A stretch of DNA of 64,000 bases from Anderseniella sp963787895 (GTDB lineage Bacteria > Pseudomonadota > Alphaproteobacteria > Rhizobiales > Aestuariivirgaceae), in the NCBI GenBank assembly GCA_963787895.1, contig CAWBEX010000004.1, positions 124,001 to 188,000 on the forward strand, in the 5' to 3' direction. The translations under genes were made by a program, and so were the position numbers. The number at the start of each line of letters is the position of its first letter. Positions within the stretch are counted from its first letter, which is position 1. This document shows positions 7,577 to 16,587 of the stretch, piece after piece. Under the pieces are notes generated by a model that saw only the letters and a list, made by a program, of their open reading frames with translations, ran no database searches and was not told the origin of the DNA.

Positions 7577-10366
7577 TTGAGCGACGACAACGAAACCATT
7601 CCGCCATCCCAGCCACCTATGGATGAAAGCGGTATAAGCAGCATCACAATCGAAGACGAGATGCGCCGCAGCTATCTCGATTATGCCATGAGCGTAATCG
7701 TGAGCCGCGCGCTGCCTGATGTTCGCGACGGGCTCAAGCCGGTACACAGACGCATTCTGCATTCGATGAACGAGAATGGTTACGACTGGAACAAGCCGTA
7801 TCGCAAATCCGCCCGCGTCGTCGGTGATGTGATTGGTAAGTATCACCCCCACGGGGATCAGTCGATCTATGATGCGCTGGTTCGAATGGCGCAGAATTTC
7901 TCGATGCGCTTGCCGCTGCTGGATGGCCAGGGCAACTTCGGCTCCGTTGACGGCGACCCGCCAGCTGCCATGCGCTATACTGAAGTGCGCATGGACAAGG
8001 TTGCACATGCGCTTCTGGAAGACATCGACAAAGACACCGTCAACTTTCAGGACAACTACGATAATTCCGAGCGCGAACCGACAGTGCTGCCTGCTCGCTT
8101 TCCAAACCTGTTGGTCAACGGGGCGGGTGGTATTGCAGTAGGTATGGCTACAAACATACCGCCGCACAATCTCGGTGAAGTGGTGGACGCCACAATCGCG
8201 ACGATGGAAAACCCTGCGATTTCAATGGAAGAGCTCAACGAAATCGTTCCGGGCCCGGATTACCCGACAGGCGGGATCATTCTTGGCCGGGCCGGTATTC
8301 GCGCCGCGCAGATGACCGGCAGGGGCTCGGTTGTCACCCGTGGCAAGGCAACTATCGAGGAAATTCGCAAGGACCGCGAAGCGATCATCATTCACGAGAT
8401 CCCGTATCAGGTGAACAAGTCGTCGATGATCGAGAAGATTGCCGAACTTGTGCGCGAAAAGCGGGTTGAAGGTATTTCCGACATTCGCGACGAGTCTGAC
8501 CGGCATGGCATGCGCGTTGTCATTGAGCTCAAGCGCGACGCCGTTGGTGAGGTTGTGCTGAACCAGCTCTACAAGTTTTCCCAGCTTCAGCAATCATTCG
8601 GGGTCAATGCCGTTGCACTGACAGGCGGGCGTCCGGAAGTAATGACACTGAAGGACATGCTGTCAGCATTTGTGGCTTTCAGGGAAGAAGTGGTTACACG
8701 GCGGACGAAGTTCCTGCTTAACAAGGCTCGCGACCGTGCCCATGTGCTGGTTGGTCTGGCTATCGCCGTTGCAAACATTGACGAGGTCATTGTGCTGATC
8801 CGCAGTGCGCCTGATCCGGCAACTGCACGATCACAATTGATGGGCCGGGAATGGCCTGCCAAGGATATGGCGCCGTTGATCCGCCTGATTGCCGATCCGC
8901 GTCATCAGCTCACTGAGGACGGAATGTACCGCCTGTCTGAAGAACAGGCCCGCGCCATACTTGATTTGCGCCTGCAAAGACTGACAGCACTTGGCCGTGA
9001 TGAAATTGGCGACGAACTCAAGAAGCTGGGCGACGAGATTACCGACTATCTGGATCTTCTGCGTTCGCGCGCGCGCGTTCAGTCGATCATCCGTGACGAG
9101 TTGCTGGCTGTGAAGGAAGAATTTGCCACACCACGGCGCACTGAAATTGCCGATTATCTGGGTGAGGTGGACGATGAAGACCTGATCGCGCAGGAAGACA
9201 TGGTCGTAACTGTTTCGCACACCGGTTACATCAAGCGCGTGCCGCTGACCACCTATCGCGCACAACGTCGTGGTGGCAAGGGCCGTTCCGGAATGCAGAC
9301 CAAGGACGAGGATTTCGTCACCAGATTGTTCGTTGCCGACACGCATACGCCGGTACTGTTCTTCTCATCGCGCGGCATGGCCTACAAGATGAAGGTCTGG
9401 AAGCTGCCGCTGGCTGCGCCGCAAGCGCGAGGCAAGGCACTGGTAAACCTGCTGCCGCTGGAGGAGGGCGAGCGCATTACTACCATCATGCCGTTGCCTG
9501 CAGATGAGGATACCTGGGGCGACCTGGACGTGATGTTCGCTACTACGCGCGGCACTGTGCGCCGTAACAAGTTGTCTGATTTTGTCGAAGTTCGTCAAAA
9601 CGGCAAGATCGCCATGAAGCTTGATGATGGCGACGGCATTGTCAGCGTCGAAACCTGTGTGGACAGCGATGATGTGCTGCTCACAACTGCCAATGGACAG
9701 GCAATCCGGTTCAGGGTGACCGATGTGCGGGTGTTTGCGGGGCGCAACTCAGTTGGTGTGCGCGGTATCAACCTGGCAGATGGTGACGAGATCATTTCCA
9801 TGACCATTTTGCGCGGGTTTGAAGCTACGGCCGATGAGCGCACTGCGTACATAAAGATGCGCCGTGCCATGGAGGGTGAAGACGCTGACGCCGTGCCAGA
9901 CGAAGAAGAAGACAGCGTCGACGCAGTCATTGATCAGGAACGCTACATTGCAATGGGTGCTGCAGAGCAGTTTATCCTGACACTGTCCGAGAACGGATAC
10001 GGCAAGCGTTCATCCGCGTACGAATACCGGGTGACGGGCCGTGGCGGCAAAGGCATTGTTGCCATGTCGGTGAGTGAGCGCAATGGCAAGCTCGTTGCAT
10101 CGTTCCCGGTCGAAGAGAGTGACCAGATCATGCTGGTGACAGACGGCGGACAGCTGATCCGATGCCCGATCAACGATATCCGCATTGCAGGCCGTTCGAC
10201 GCAAGGTGTCACGGTATTCCGCACCGCCGAGGATGAAACCGTTGTTTCCGTCAGCCGCATATCAGAAGACGTCAACGGCGATGACGATGATGAGGGCGAA
10301 GGCGGTGCTGACGATGATGGCGTGCTGCCAGATGCGCCGCCGCCTGACGATGGACCGGAAACCTAG
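7577..10366 (+). CDS. gyrA: DNA gyrase subunit A
   Basis: The 929-residue subunit cuts and rejoins DNA in the A2B2 gyrase that introduces negative supercoils. The catalytic tyrosine is Tyr134 (AMRYTEV), and the GyrA-box QRRGGKG begins at residue 563. The C-terminal beta-pinwheel is followed by a very acidic tail. The start is TTG at 7577, seven bases after GAGGAG. In the quinolone-resistance region the sequence is HPHGDQSIYD, so the position of E. coli Ser83 is Gln95 and that of Asp87 is Asp99. The tail overlaps the convergent gene by 4 bp. Confidence 0.98.
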   Translation: MSDDNETIPPSQPPMDESGISSITIEDEMRRSYLDYAMSVIVSRALPDVRDGLKPVHRRILHSMNENGYDWNKPYRKSARVVGDVIGKYHPHGDQSIYDALVRMAQNFSMRLPLLDGQGNFGSVDGDPPAAMRYTEVRMDKVAHALLEDIDKDTVNFQDNYDNSEREPTVLPARFPNLLVNGAGGIAVGMATNIPPHNLGEVVDATIATMENPAISMEELNEIVPGPDYPTGGIILGRAGIRAAQMTGRGSVVTRGKATIEEIRKDREAIIIHEIPYQVNKSSMIEKIAELVREKRVEGISDIRDESDRHGMRVVIELKRDAVGEVVLNQLYKFSQLQQSFGVNAVALTGGRPEVMTLKDMLSAFVAFREEVVTRRTKFLLNKARDRAHVLVGLAIAVANIDEVIVLIRSAPDPATARSQLMGREWPAKDMAPLIRLIADPRHQLTEDGMYRLSEEQARAILDLRLQRLTALGRDEIGDELKKLGDEITDYLDLLRSRARVQSIIRDELLAVKEEFATPRRTEIADYLGEVDDEDLIAQEDMVVTVSHTGYIKRVPLTTYRAQRRGGKGRSGMQTKDEDFVTRLFVADTHTPVLFFSSRGMAYKMKVWKLPLAAPQARGKALVNLLPLEEGERITTIMPLPADEDTWGDLDVMFATTRGTVRRNKLSDFVEVRQNGKIAMKLDDGDGIVSVETCVDSDDVLLTTANGQAIRFRVTDVRVFAGRNSVGVRGINLADGDEIISMTILRGFEATADERTAYIKMRRAMEGEDADAVPDEEEDSVDAVIDQERYIAMGAAEQFILTLSENGYGKRSSAYEYRVTGRGGKGIVAMSVSERNGKLVASFPVEESDQIMLVTDGGQLIRCPINDIRIAGRSTQGVTVFRTAEDETVVSVSRISEDVNGDDDDEGEGGADDDGVLPDAPPPDDGPET

Positions 10367-10875
10367 CGTATAAACTCTGTGAGTGGTGTGTCTGCGCGGA
10401 TGTACTTGGGAAACCGTGGCGACCCATCGCCATTGCGCCCGAGGCAGAGTAGGGGGCGTTGCCGCAGCTTGTGCAGCATCTCTATTTCGCGGTGCTTGAG
10501 ATGGCGCGAGGCACCCCATGCAATCACGATGTCACCGTTACGCCTGGCGATCCATGCAAGAGCCCGTTTGATTGCCAGATCATTGGCGGCATCGGGGGCG
10601 CCTGCTTGTGTGGACAGTCTGGTTGAATCCGGCTCTATCACAGCGCTCAGATTTATGACGCCATGCACATCATAACCATGGCGGGCACTGATGTTGGTTG
10701 TCATGGTCGTGGTAGGATCGTTGACATCATGTGTTGCGCGGCTGGGGTTCATCATGATCCATAAAACAGCGCCTCCACCGGCTGTGCCCACATTGCGTCT
10801 TAGCCAGTAACGCCTGGTGCAGCACGGAGAAAAGACGGCAAACCGGCTGGTCATGCGGGCGGGCAGGATGGTCAT
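10363..10875 (-). CDS. DUF1643 domain protein
   Basis: This 170-residue protein matches the DUF1643 pattern: LWIMMNPSRATHDVNDPT near residue 40, then HGYDVHGVINLSA, and VIAWGASRHLK followed by LCLGRNGDGSPRFPKYI at the C terminus. The family is widespread and uncharacterised; the conserved NPS.A...DPT and GxP.HP-like ends suggest a small nucleic-acid or nucleotide-related enzyme, but no role is established. It is convergent with gyrA. Confidence 0.8.
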   Translation of the reverse strand: MTILPARMTSRFAVFSPCCTRRYWLRRNVGTAGGGAVLWIMMNPSRATHDVNDPTTTMTTNISARHGYDVHGVINLSAVIEPDSTRLSTQAGAPDAANDLAIKRALAWIARRNGDIVIAWGASRHLKHREIEMLHKLRQRPLLCLGRNGDGSPRFPKYIRADTPLTEFIR

Positions 10876-10960
10876 GCACCCATTGTTACACCTGGCTTGA
10901 CGATGCAGGCAACATGGGGATTACTGCTGGCGGTGCATGACAATACGGGATCCGCGCTGA

Positions 10961-11566
10961 ATGTCCGTTGAACTCTATCTTGCGTTCGCTGGGGCGACTG
11001 CTCTGCTGTTTGTGACGCCAGGTCCGGCCATGTCGCTCATTCTTGCCAACAGTGCAGCACGCGGTGCGGGCGCCGGTCTCATGACGGCGGCCGGCAGCAC
11101 GCTGGGTTTTGCTTTGCTGCTTGCAGTAGTCGCCGCAGGCATGGCCTGGATTGTCGAGGTCATGGCGCATTGGTTTGACTGGATCCGCATTGCTGGTGCG
11201 GCTTATCTGATTTGGCTTGGTTTTACGCGGTTGCGTGCTGGTGCCGGATTGGACACGTCGGTGAAGGCCGTCCGTTCAGCCCATTTCCGCGAAGGTGTCA
11301 CAGTCGCCATCGCAAACCCGAAAGTGCTGCTATTTCTGGGCGCGTTCTTTCCACCATTCATCAACCCGTCAGGCAATGTCGGCCTGCAACTGACCGTGTT
11401 GAGTGTCACATTCCTGGTTTTGAGCATGGCATTTGGGGCGGGGCTGGCCCTCATGGGGGCACGCGCCAGAAAGTTCTTTTCTGGCGCCCATGCGCAGACA
11501 ATTGAGCGGTTGAGCGGCGCAGTGCTTGTTGGAGCAGGCCTGTGGCTGGCACTGGCGAAACGATGA
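10961..11566 (+). CDS. LysE/RhtB family amino acid exporter, first of a pair
   Basis: A 201-residue inner-membrane protein with about six hydrophobic segments. The family signature TPGPAMSLILANSAARG lies near residue 20, and AYLIWLGFTRLR and NPKVLLFLGAFFPPFI mark the later helices. LysE/RhtB proteins export amino acids such as lysine, homoserine or threonine by proton exchange; the substrate here is unknown. Its paralogue starts 7 bp after its stop, indicating a two-gene operon and a tandem duplication. Confidence 0.9.
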   Translation: MSVELYLAFAGATALLFVTPGPAMSLILANSAARGAGAGLMTAAGSTLGFALLLAVVAAGMAWIVEVMAHWFDWIRIAGAAYLIWLGFTRLRAGAGLDTSVKAVRSAHFREGVTVAIANPKVLLFLGAFFPPFINPSGNVGLQLTVLSVTFLVLSMAFGAGLALMGARARKFFSGAHAQTIERLSGAVLVGAGLWLALAKR

Positions 11567-11573
11567 GGACCCT

Positions 11574-12203
11574 ATGACCATACTCAGCTTGTCCGTGGAA
11601 GTTTATCTGGCATACGTGCTGGCTTGCATAGCCATTGTCATTGTGCCGGGACCAACTGTGACCGTCATAATAGCCAACTCCTTGCGCCATGGCGCAAAGG
11701 CAGGGCTGTTAAATGTGGCAGGTACGCAAGTCGGGCTTGCCGTCATGCTTGGTGTCCTTGCAGGCGGTTTGCACTACATTGTGGAAAGCGTGGCCCATGT
11801 GTTTGACTGGTTGAGGCTGGCGGGTGCTGCCTACCTGATATGGTTAGGCATCAAGCTGCTCAGGTCTGACGGCACCATGGGCAATGCGACTGATGTACCG
11901 CGCGCCAACGGTTCGTTCTTTTGGCAAGGCCTCGTGGTTATCCTGTCAAACCCCAAGGCCTTGTTCTTCTTTGGTGCTTTTATCCCGCAATTCGTCGACC
12001 CGTCTGGCAATGCCATGGCACAGACGGTCTTGCTCGGCGCTACATTCATGCTGGTGGCCACTATTCTGGATGGCGCTTATGCACTTTTGGCAGGCGGCGC
12101 CGGCAAATGGCTGTCAAGAACCCGTGTAAGGGCGCTCGAGATCGGCAGCGGTATTTGCCTCATAGGTGGCGGTGTCTGGCTGGCGCTGGCTAGGCGCGCC
12201 TAG
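11574..12203 (+). CDS. LysE/RhtB family amino acid exporter, second of a pair
   Basis: A 209-residue paralogue of the preceding protein, with the matching signature VPGPTVTVIIANSLRHG, AYLIWLGIKLLR and NPKALFFFGAFIPQFVDPSGN. The start is ATG 11574, directly after the first gene; a frame extension to 11526 would lie within that gene. The pair may act together or have split substrates. Codon use and length are as for its neighbour, so the duplication is probably old. Confidence 0.9.
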   Translation: MTILSLSVEVYLAYVLACIAIVIVPGPTVTVIIANSLRHGAKAGLLNVAGTQVGLAVMLGVLAGGLHYIVESVAHVFDWLRLAGAAYLIWLGIKLLRSDGTMGNATDVPRANGSFFWQGLVVILSNPKALFFFGAFIPQFVDPSGNAMAQTVLLGATFMLVATILDGAYALLAGGAGKWLSRTRVRALEIGSGICLIGGGVWLALARRA

Positions 12204-12372
12204 ACCATGCCGGGTTCAAGAGCGTAACCAAAGGCCACAAACTCAGAATGTTGCCCTATAGAAATCATTGGTGCCCGGTGTAACGTGAAACGTGATGAAC
12301 GGGGCGTCCGTTTGCATAATTCAACAGTTTCAGCATTGTTTCGCCTGTCAAAAGCTCTTAAGTGTCGCTGTC

Positions 12373-12873
12373 ATGAAGAATACCGGATTCTACCCTGGAA
12401 GTTTTGATCCCGTCACCTATGGGCATCTGGACGTGATTGCACGTTCAGCGCGCATTCTCGACAATTTGGTGCTTGGGGTGGGGGTGCATCATGGAAAGGC
12501 GCCGTTTCTGCCAACAGACACACGACTGAGCCTGCTGGAATCGGCATGCAAGCCCATTGCAGAGGTTACCGGCTGTCAGATTACCATCACTACGTTTGAT
12601 GGTCTTGCCGTGCATGCGGCGCGCGATGCAGGGGCAGGGGTTATTATCCGCGGCTTGAGAGATGCGTCTGATTTTGACTACGAGGTCCAGATGGGCCAGA
12701 TGAATGCTGGCCTTGCTCCTGACATAGAAACCATATTTCTGGCTGCTAGCCCCGCAACGCGCATGATTGCTTCTTCGCTGGTCAAGCAAATTGCCAAGAT
12801 GGGCGGGGACATTGCGGCATTTGTGCCCGAAGAGGTCAATAAGGCGGTGCTGCAATCGTTGAAATCCAAATAA
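12373..12873 (+). CDS. coaD: Phosphopantetheine adenylyltransferase
   Basis: The 166-residue cytoplasmic enzyme transfers AMP from ATP to 4'-phosphopantetheine, the fourth step of coenzyme A synthesis. The nucleotidyltransferase motif TGxH-type appears as YPGSFDPVTYGHLDV (residues 6-20), and the second ATP motif as SSLVKQIAKMGGDI. Length matches the family. The chosen start MKNTGFYPGSFDP agrees with homologues; the in-frame extension to 12292 does not. It heads a run with two cyclophilins, queA and tgt. Confidence 0.96.
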   Translation: MKNTGFYPGSFDPVTYGHLDVIARSARILDNLVLGVGVHHGKAPFLPTDTRLSLLESACKPIAEVTGCQITITTFDGLAVHAARDAGAGVIIRGLRDASDFDYEVQMGQMNAGLAPDIETIFLAASPATRMIASSLVKQIAKMGGDIAAFVPEEVNKAVLQSLKSK

Positions 12874-12893
12874 TCAAAACCCGGAGACATATC

Positions 12894-13412
12894 TTGAGAA
12901 AGCATATCTTCGCAGCTCTGGCTGGCCTGTGCGCCGGTGCAATGCTGTCAACCGTACCGGCGAATGCCGCCCAACAGATTGTCATGGAGCTGAAGTGCGG
13001 GCCTGTGATTATTGATCTGCGTCCCGACCTTGCCCCAAAGCATGTCGAGCAAGTGACTGCCCTTGCTGCCAAGGGCTTTTATGATGGCATCATCTTTCAT
13101 CGAGTGATCGACGGGTTTATGGCGCAAACCGGCGATCCGACCGGCACCGGCACAGGTGGTTCCGACCTGCCAGACATTGCCGCAGAATTTTCAAGCGAAC
13201 CGTTTCAACGCGGCGCGGTCGGCATGGCCAGGTCCAGTAATCCAGACAGCGCCAACTCGCAGTTCTTCATCATGTTCGCACAGGGTGATTTTCTGAACGG
13301 TCAGTATACTGTCTGGGGTCAGGTGTCGTCAGGCATGGAATGCGTCGACCAGATCAACAAGGGCGAGCCGCCCGCAGACCCTGACAAGATCATCAAGATG
13401 TCGGTCCAATAG
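12894..13412 (+). CDS. ppiA: Periplasmic cyclophilin-type peptidyl-prolyl isomerase
   Basis: The 172-residue protein has a signal peptide (residues 1-23, cleaved before QQIVMELKCG) and a short-form cyclophilin domain with FYDGIIFHRVIDGFMAQTGD and NSQFFIMFA. It catalyses cis-trans isomerisation of prolyl bonds in exported proteins. The TTG start at 12894 follows CGGAGA. It is followed 43 bp later by a cytoplasmic paralogue, an arrangement common in alphaproteobacteria. Two cysteines, one in ELKCG and one near GMECVD, could form a disulfide. Confidence 0.93.
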   Translation: MRKHIFAALAGLCAGAMLSTVPANAAQQIVMELKCGPVIIDLRPDLAPKHVEQVTALAAKGFYDGIIFHRVIDGFMAQTGDPTGTGTGGSDLPDIAAEFSSEPFQRGAVGMARSSNPDSANSQFFIMFAQGDFLNGQYTVWGQVSSGMECVDQINKGEPPADPDKIIKMSVQ

Positions 13413-13455
13413 GCTGCATCGCGTTTAAACTAACTACCGCAATAAGGAGAGACTT

Positions 13456-13929
13456 GTGGCAGAACTGGAACCTGAAAACACCCTCTTACTCGACACAACA
13501 AAGGGCCGTGTCGTCATTCGCCTGCGCCCGGACCTGGCACCTGGCCACGTAAACCATATCAAGGAACTGGCACGAGAAGGTTTCTATGACGGTACACCTT
13601 TTCACCGTGTGATTGATGGCTTCATGGCACAAGGTGGCGACCCGACTGGCACCGGCACCGGCGGCTCCAGCAAGCCGAACCTCAAGGCCGAGTTCACCGA
13701 CGCACCGCACGTTCGCGGCACCGCTTCGATGGCACGCTCTGCAATGCCGGATAGCGCCAACTCGCAGTTCTTCCTTTGCTTTGGAGATTGTTCGTTCCTC
13801 GATGGCCAGTACACCGTATGGGGTGAAGTTGTTGAAGGCATGGAGAATATTGACAAGTTTGCCCGCGGCGAACCTGTCCCAAATCCGGATCGTATCGAGA
13901 AGATGCAGGTCATGGCGGATGCGTCCTAA
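13456..13929 (+). CDS. ppiB: Cytoplasmic cyclophilin-type peptidyl-prolyl isomerase
   Basis: A 157-residue cyclophilin without signal peptide, starting at GTG 13456 behind AAGGAGAG. The catalytic region FYDGTPFHRVIDGFMAQGGD and the NSQFFLCFGDC stretch are intact. It assists folding in the cytoplasm. The domain is closely related to the upstream periplasmic copy, pointing to duplication with gain or loss of the signal peptide. Confidence 0.95.
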   Translation: MAELEPENTLLLDTTKGRVVIRLRPDLAPGHVNHIKELAREGFYDGTPFHRVIDGFMAQGGDPTGTGTGGSSKPNLKAEFTDAPHVRGTASMARSAMPDSANSQFFLCFGDCSFLDGQYTVWGEVVEGMENIDKFARGEPVPNPDRIEKMQVMADAS

Positions 13930-14326
13930 TCTGCCATCACTGGTTGCCGCCGCGCTGCTTGTTGCAGGCGGCGGAACCTTTCATCCGGCCCACGCGACCC
14001 AAAACCTGGTTTGCGATCATTCAGAAGAAATCTCTATCAGTCTCTTGATGGGCGATCTCGCAATAGCGTCAGTATCGCGCGCTGACATCACGGTCAATGT
14101 GAAGCGGTGGTCAACGCAGGCCGGGCCCGGTGTTACTACAATAGTAGTTGGACAGGCGTATCAGTCGGAATCAGAGCTTCGCATCGACTTTACCGATGAG
14201 AACGTCAACGCGTTCATTGCAAGGCTCAGGCTGGTTCAGGCCTCTGATGAGACCACACTCGCACAGGCAGGTGTGCTCGAAATGCCCGGTGTTGGTGTCT
14301 GGCCGGTCGTGTGCACGGAAGGCTAG
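13919..14326 (+). CDS. Small secreted protein of unknown function
   Basis: A 135-residue protein starting at ATG 13919, overlapping the end of ppiB by 11 bp and so probably translationally coupled to it. The N terminus is a signal peptide ending near HPAHA. Two cysteines (LVCDHS near the mature start and VVCTEG at the end) could bond. No domain is recognised. A longer in-frame ORF begins at 13613 but lies inside ppiB. Confidence 0.6.
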   Translation: MRPNLPSLVAAALLVAGGGTFHPAHATQNLVCDHSEEISISLLMGDLAIASVSRADITVNVKRWSTQAGPGVTTIVVGQAYQSESELRIDFTDENVNAFIARLRLVQASDETTLAQAGVLEMPGVGVWPVVCTEG

Positions 14327-14338
14327 AGCCGGACTTTC

Positions 14339-15403
14339 ATGAAAGTTGAATTGTTTGATTTTGCATTGCCGCCAGAGCTGATCGCCTTGCGCCCTGTCAG
14401 CCCGCGCGATGCGGCCCGCCAACTGGTAGTGACGCCGGGGGCACAGTTGCAGGACGACGTCGTTTCCAACTTTTCGAACCACCTGAAGCCAGGGGATGTA
14501 CTGGTTTTCAACGATACCAAGGTCATTCCGGCACGGCTGTTCGGCAGGAGGGTCGGCCGGGGCGATGCTCAACCACGTATTGAAGTGACGCTGCATCAGC
14601 GCATGGATGGAGCGCGTTGGAAGGCGTTTGCCAAGCCAGGGCGCAAACTGGTCCCAGGTGACACCTTGAGTTTTGCGGAACCTGATGGTGCATTCGTTGC
14701 CGCTGTGGAAGCAAAGGGCGAAGGTGGGGAGATCGACGTTGCATTCAATCTGGTTGGAGCCGATCTGGATCAGGCTATTGCCCAGTTTGGCATATTGCCA
14801 CTGCCGCCATACATCGCCTCGAAACGAGCAGCTGATGAACGCGACGAATTGGACTATCAGACAATGTTTGCAACTGCAGAGGGGGCTGTGGCCGCACCTA
14901 CTGCTGCCTTGCACTTCACCCCTACCTTGATGGCGCAACTTGCGAACAAGGGCATCGGGCATGAGTTCGTCACCCTCCATGTGGGCGCGGGTACATTTCT
15001 GCCGGTGAAAGCAAGTGATACCAGTGAGCATATCATGCACAGCGAGTGGGGCAGTGTAGGCGAGGATGTCGCAAGCCGGTTGAACGAAGCGCGTGAACGA
15101 GGCGGGCGTATCATTGCTGTTGGCACTACGGCCATGCGGCTGCTGGAGAGCGCGGCCGATGAGTGCGGCGCGGTTCAGCCATGGTCAGGGTCAACCGGCA
15201 TTTTCATTACACCAGGTTACAAGTTCAAGGTGGCAGGCGCATTGATGACCAACTTTCATCTGCCAAAGTCCACATTGTTCATGCTCGTCAGTGCGTTTTG
15301 CGGGCTTGAGACAATGAAGCAGGCCTATGCCCATGCTGTAGAAAAAGGCTACCGGTTCTATTCCTATGGGGACTCTAGCCTGCTATGGCCTCAACAGAAA
15401 TGA
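14339..15403 (+). CDS. queA: S-adenosylmethionine:tRNA ribosyltransferase-isomerase
   Basis: The 354-residue enzyme transfers and isomerises the ribosyl group of S-adenosylmethionine to 7-aminomethyl-7-deazaguanine in tRNA, giving epoxyqueuosine. Recognised features are FDFALPPELIALRP at the start, DVLVFNDTKVIPARL, TLHVGAGTFLPV and the C-terminal TNFHLPKSTLFMLVSAF. The length is usual. It overlaps tgt by 19 bp, so the two consecutive queuosine steps are co-expressed. Confidence 0.97.
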   Translation: MKVELFDFALPPELIALRPVSPRDAARQLVVTPGAQLQDDVVSNFSNHLKPGDVLVFNDTKVIPARLFGRRVGRGDAQPRIEVTLHQRMDGARWKAFAKPGRKLVPGDTLSFAEPDGAFVAAVEAKGEGGEIDVAFNLVGADLDQAIAQFGILPLPPYIASKRAADERDELDYQTMFATAEGAVAAPTAALHFTPTLMAQLANKGIGHEFVTLHVGAGTFLPVKASDTSEHIMHSEWGSVGEDVASRLNEARERGGRIIAVGTTAMRLLESAADECGAVQPWSGSTGIFITPGYKFKVAGALMTNFHLPKSTLFMLVSAFCGLETMKQAYAHAVEKGYRFYSYGDSSLLWPQQK

Positions 15404-16521
15404 CCAATACTTTCTCCTTCAAGCTGCACAAGAGCGATGGGCCGGCCCGGTTAGGCACGGTTCACACACTTCATGGCGATATACGTACCCCTGCGTTCAT
15501 GCCTGTTGGTACCGTGGGCACCGTCAAGGCTCTCTATCTGGAGCAGGTCGAGCAAGCAGGTGCCGATATCATCCTGGGCAATGTGTACCACCTGATGCTG
15601 CGTCCCGGAGCAGAGCGGGTGGCCCGTCTGGGTGGATTGCACAATTTCATTGGCTGGAAGGGCCCAATCCTGACTGACAGCGGTGGCTTTCAGGTGATGT
15701 CGCTTTCCCAGATTCGCAAGATCACCGAAGAAGGTGCAACGTTTCAGTCACATATCGACGGGTCAACCTATGAGTTGTCTCCGGAACGATCGATGGAGAT
15801 ACAACGGCTGCTTGGATCAACAATCCATATGCAGCTTGATGAGTGCATAGCTTTCCCCCATGAGCACACGGACGCCGAAAGGGCGATGCAGCTGTCGCTG
15901 CGCTGGGCGAAGCGCTCCCGTGAAGCGTTCGGTGATCAACCGGGCAGAGGTTGTTTCGGCATTGTGCAGGGCGGCACGAATGCCGACTTGCGCGAAGAAA
16001 GTGCAAGGGGGCTGCAAGAAATCGGGTTTCACGGGTACGCAATTGGCGGGCTGGCGGTTGGCGAGGGGCAGGATCTGATGCTCTCAACTCTCGATACAAC
16101 AATTCCGCACTTGCCCGAGACCCAACCTCGCTACCTGATGGGGGTCGGAACGCCTGAAGATATACTGGAAGCTGTGGCGCGCGGCGTGGACATGTTCGAT
16201 TGCGTGATGCCCACACGTTCGGGCCGGCACGGTCAGGCATTCACAAGTAACGGCAGGATGAACCTGCGGAATGCAAAATTTGCCGAAGATGAGCGTCCAC
16301 TTGACGCGAGTATCGAGCATCCGGCCCTGAACGGTTATTCCCGCGCATATTTGCACCATCTGGTTCGCTCTGGCGAGATTCTTGGAATGATGCTGTTGTC
16401 ATGGGCCAACACAGCCTACTATCAGCACCTCATGCAAGGCATACGTCTGGCAATCAATGAGGACAACTTTCAGGCATTCCGACAAAAGACGGCAGCAAGG
16501 TGGCAAAATCGGGCCAGTTGA
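15385..16521 (+). CDS. tgt: Queuine tRNA-ribosyltransferase without the zinc cysteines
   Basis: The 378-residue enzyme exchanges guanine-34 for preQ1 in tRNAs with GUN anticodons. The base-binding DSGGFQVMSL and nucleophile region DCVMPTRS are present, as is the C-terminal YSRAYLHHL. In characterised bacterial Tgt a CxCxxC cluster just before that segment, together with the His, binds zinc. Here the segment reads PLDASIEHPALNGYSR, with no cysteine at all. Overlap with queA shows co-expression. The fold is probably retained by other contacts. The ATG at 15400 is an alternative start. Confidence 0.95.
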   Translation: MASTEMTNTFSFKLHKSDGPARLGTVHTLHGDIRTPAFMPVGTVGTVKALYLEQVEQAGADIILGNVYHLMLRPGAERVARLGGLHNFIGWKGPILTDSGGFQVMSLSQIRKITEEGATFQSHIDGSTYELSPERSMEIQRLLGSTIHMQLDECIAFPHEHTDAERAMQLSLRWAKRSREAFGDQPGRGCFGIVQGGTNADLREESARGLQEIGFHGYAIGGLAVGEGQDLMLSTLDTTIPHLPETQPRYLMGVGTPEDILEAVARGVDMFDCVMPTRSGRHGQAFTSNGRMNLRNAKFAEDERPLDASIEHPALNGYSRAYLHHLVRSGEILGMMLLSWANTAYYQHLMQGIRLAINEDNFQAFRQKTAARWQNRAS

Positions 16522-16587
16522 CCATGAAGGCACAACTATGCGACATGTGGTCGACAAGAATAATCTTGGGCAGGAGGCCCAGACAGC

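Noticed and set aside
14171..15040. 289-codon antisense frame over queA
   Set aside because: It is fully opposite a well-recognised queA gene and shows no domain or start signal.
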